Below, piece after piece: positions 62,667-64,000 of a DNA stretch of 64,000 nt (positions are counted from its first letter, which is position 1; each line of letters begins with the position of its first letter). Origin of the DNA: Bacillota bacterium (GTDB lineage: Bacteria; Bacillota_I; Bacilli_A; Erysipelotrichales; Erysipelotrichaceae); contig JAHFCO010000001.1 in the NCBI GenBank assembly GCA_023249475.1, positions 122,727 to 186,726 of the forward strand, read 5' to 3'. Below the pieces are notes generated by a model. The model was not told where the DNA came from. It did not search any database and saw only the letters and a program-made list of their open reading frames with translations. The translations under genes and the position numbers were made by a program.

Positions 62667-63107
62667 TTACTCGATCTCCGTTTCTTTCTTTCGTTTCTCT
62701 ACTTTTTCAACCATTCTATCCAAGGTATCCTCGACGATCCGTAGTGTTTCCGGATCGATGTCTTCACTGAGGAATTCGCTCCAGGCATAGACTCTTCTTC
62801 GGATTTCGTTCTCATTTTCTTTCGCCTTGTCGCTCAGCCTGATGTGGTTGCATCGTTTATCCGCATTGGCCTTCCCTCGGCTTACGTATCCTTTTTCTTC
62901 CAACGAAGCGATCGCACGCGCGGTCGCCGCCTTGTCGATGGTCAAAGCGTTCACCAGATCATCCTGGGTACATCCGTCATGGGTATAGAGATAGAGCAGG
63001 AAAGGATATTCACCGGCGCTGATTCCCAACGACTTTAACGAGTGGGTATGGAAGACCTGGGCTTGTCGATGCAGGATCGACATGGATCGTCCGATATTGC
63101 GTTTCAT
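62667..63107 (-). CDS. MarR-family transcriptional repressor
   Basis: 146 residues with the winged helix (about 45-100, CTQDDLVNALTIDKAATARAIASLEEKGYVSRGKANADKR) and long dimerisation helices. It heads an operon with a MATE exporter and should lose DNA binding when a drug or phenolic ligand is present. The perfect palindrome across its promoter shows autorepression. AAGGAG precedes the start. Confidence 0.94.
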   Translation of the reverse strand: MKRNIGRSMSILHRQAQVFHTHSLKSLGISAGEYPFLLYLYTHDGCTQDDLVNALTIDKAATARAIASLEEKGYVSRGKANADKRCNHIRLSDKAKENENEIRRRVYAWSEFLSEDIDPETLRIVEDTLDRMVEKVEKRKKETEIE

Positions 63108-63135
63108 CGTGTCTCTCCTTGGTGTTTACCGTAGC

Positions 63136-63172
63136 ATTATACGGGCAATTGGTTGATGTGTCAACCAATTGC
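63136..63172 (-). promoter_or_regulatory. Consensus promoter with MarR operator
   Basis: Perfect TTGACA (63159-63164), 17-bp spacer, TATAAT (63136-63141). The 12-bp palindrome GCAATTGGTTGA-N4-TCAACCAATTGC (63145-63172) covers the -35 and most of the spacer. Confidence 0.9.
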
Positions 63173-63218
63173 GTCCTTCTTCTTTTCCCCTTAAATGTGA
63201 TTCGTTTCTCGAATGATA

Positions 63219-63227
63219 TGATATACT
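63219..63227 (+). promoter_or_regulatory. Extended -10 promoter of the EIIA-like gene
   Basis: TGA-TATACT without a good -35, about 35 bases before the start codon. Confidence 0.4.
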
Positions 63228-63261
63228 TGATTCAGAATCCAACTTGACAAGGAGACGCACG

Positions 63262-63648
63262 ATGATCAGTCTTTTACTCTTATCCCATGGTTCGTTCGCG
63301 GACGGAATCAAACACTCCCTCAACCGCTTTTATGGGGAAAGTGACAAGATCGATGCGTGCAGCCTGCTCAACGAAGACGATCCGAAGCAGTTCTGCGACC
63401 GGATCCTGCAGATCTATCGCTTGAACCAACCGTTCGAGGGGATGCTGATCCTGTGCGACCTGGAGGAAGGGATCACGGTGGATTGCGCCGCCGACGTTGC
63501 GAAACGTTACGGGGATGTGCGTGTCGTTACCGGATTGAACCTGAAGATGGCGCTGGAAGCCTGTCGACTGCGCGAGACGCTTGATCTCAACACCCTTTCA
63601 CGCAAAATCTCAGACGCCGCGATCGCTTCGATCCATGTCCTCCCCTAA
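63262..63648 (+). CDS. Mannose-type PTS EIIA-like protein
   Basis: 128 residues of the EIIA-Man/DhaM fold. The phosphorylatable His9 is in LLLLSHGSFADG, and VVTGLNLKMALEA (about 93-105) matches the family end. The usual GG(S/T)PxN loop is replaced by LCDLEEGITVDCA, so partner specificity may differ. No EIIB, EIIC or EIID gene is adjacent; it may serve a distant mannose-type PTS or a regulatory kinase. AAGGAG precedes the ATG at 63262. Confidence 0.8.
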   Translation: MISLLLLSHGSFADGIKHSLNRFYGESDKIDACSLLNEDDPKQFCDRILQIYRLNQPFEGMLILCDLEEGITVDCAADVAKRYGDVRVVTGLNLKMALEACRLRETLDLNTLSRKISDAAIASIHVLP

Positions 63649-63666
63649 GAACGTCCCACCGTTCTT
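63647..63666 (+). terminator. Intrinsic terminator of the EIIA-like gene
   Basis: AAGAACG / CGTTCTT followed by TTTT. Confidence 0.75.
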
Positions 63667-63753
63667 TTTTCTTTTTATCGCTTCGCTGTTCCTTCCTTTT
63701 TCGTTTTGTGTTACGATTTGGCTACTTATCCTCTTCAACCCATGCATACCGTC

Positions 63754-63781
63754 TTTACCCATCTTCCCTTTGACGTATAAT
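63754..63781 (+). promoter_or_regulatory. Promoter of the truncated secreted-protein gene
   Basis: TTTACC (63754-63759), 16-bp spacer, TATAAT (63776-63781). Confidence 0.65.
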
Positions 63782-63807
63782 TAACTCAAGAGAGAAAGGA
63801 GAGAACG

Positions 63808-64000
63808 ATGAAACCGTACCGTAAATCAGGGACAATCGTCATGGTTTTTTTCCTTTTCCTTTTCTCTTTTTCACGCTTCTCCCCCGTTTCAACCTCCTCG
63901 GTTCTCCAAAATCAGATCATCCGTCAAATCCTGGAACTCGAGGGCAAGGAAGTTCGGATTGCGGAAACCTATGACGTGCTGGATGTGGAATTGAAGCGGA
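63808..64000 (+). CDS. Partial secreted protein (3' end outside window)
   Basis: The first 64 residues are visible. A signal peptide follows MKPYRKSGT: a hydrophobic stretch rich in Phe, Leu and Val to about residue 22, then SRFSPVSTSS. After cleavage the sequence is NQIIRQILELEGKEVRIAETYDVLDVE. No domain can be named. AAAGGAGAG precedes the ATG, with a good promoter upstream. Confidence 0.7.
   Translation, partial: MKPYRKSGTIVMVFFLFLFSFSRFSPVSTSSVLQNQIIRQILELEGKEVRIAETYDVLDVELKR

Overview
The window looks like a stretch of chromosome from a fermentative, low-oxygen Gram-positive-type bacterium (Bacillota, or a Mycoplasmatota lineage that keeps UGA as stop). The signs are: AGGAGG-type ribosome sites on almost every gene, sigma-A promoters close to TTGACA-17-TATAAT, a CIRCE element, an anaerobic ribonucleotide reductase, DegV/FakB proteins and a FakA-FakB fusion, orphan PTS parts, and many short intrinsic terminators. 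Base composition is moderately GC-rich and even, except for AT-rich patches at 1-400, 48.2-49.1 kb and some operator regions. No rRNA, tRNA, CRISPR array or intact insertion sequence was seen. The exact taxon cannot be fixed from this sequence alone.

Layout. 0-6 kb: a truncated foreign-looking gene, a HAD phosphatase, an operon of a surface protein with its own two-component system, and CIRCE-controlled htpG. 6-15 kb: a Rieske oxygenase, nrdDG under a cobalamin riboswitch, a DEAD-box helicase, small regulators and an iron alcohol dehydrogenase. 15-21 kb: two DegV proteins, a thioredoxin-reductase/PDO pair and a degenerate RAYT transposase. 21-26 kb: a hemerythrin-tailed diguanylate cyclase joined to a class II photolyase, then a PAS-GGDEF-HD-GYP protein. 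26-31.7 kb: one six-gene operon (DUF1295, DUF2177, free-standing cobalamin-binding protein, ABC permease, ABC ATPase, FakA-FakB fusion). 31.7-41.5 kb: acetate transporter, two lipoproteins, AraC regulator, esterase, ChrA, MFS and PadR genes, pirin and a second iron alcohol dehydrogenase. 41.5-48.2 kb: beta-glucoside and anaerobic glycerol genes. 48.3-51 kb: a HigBA toxin-antitoxin pair and a small XRE/oxidoreductase operon. 51-61.3 kb: a divergent RpiR-controlled catabolic cluster (FAD dehydrogenase, EtfBA, SDR, FGGY kinase, two paralogous MFS transporters, SurE). 61-64 kb: MarR-MATE, a mannose-type EIIA-like protein and a truncated secreted protein.

Two themes stand out. First, cobalamin, light and oxygen: a B12 riboswitch sits on the B12-independent reductase, and a CarH/LitR-like B12 domain without DNA-binding part shares an operon with DUF1295/DUF2177 genes that I recall as neighbours of photolyase genes and LitR-type regulators, and with lipid-related genes. 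A photolyase and two c-di-GMP proteins lie a few kilobases away. Second, a possible uncharacterised catabolic route in which a VAO-type FAD dehydrogenase would pass electrons to EtfAB, with sugar-type SDR and kinase steps, imported by a duplicated MFS carrier.
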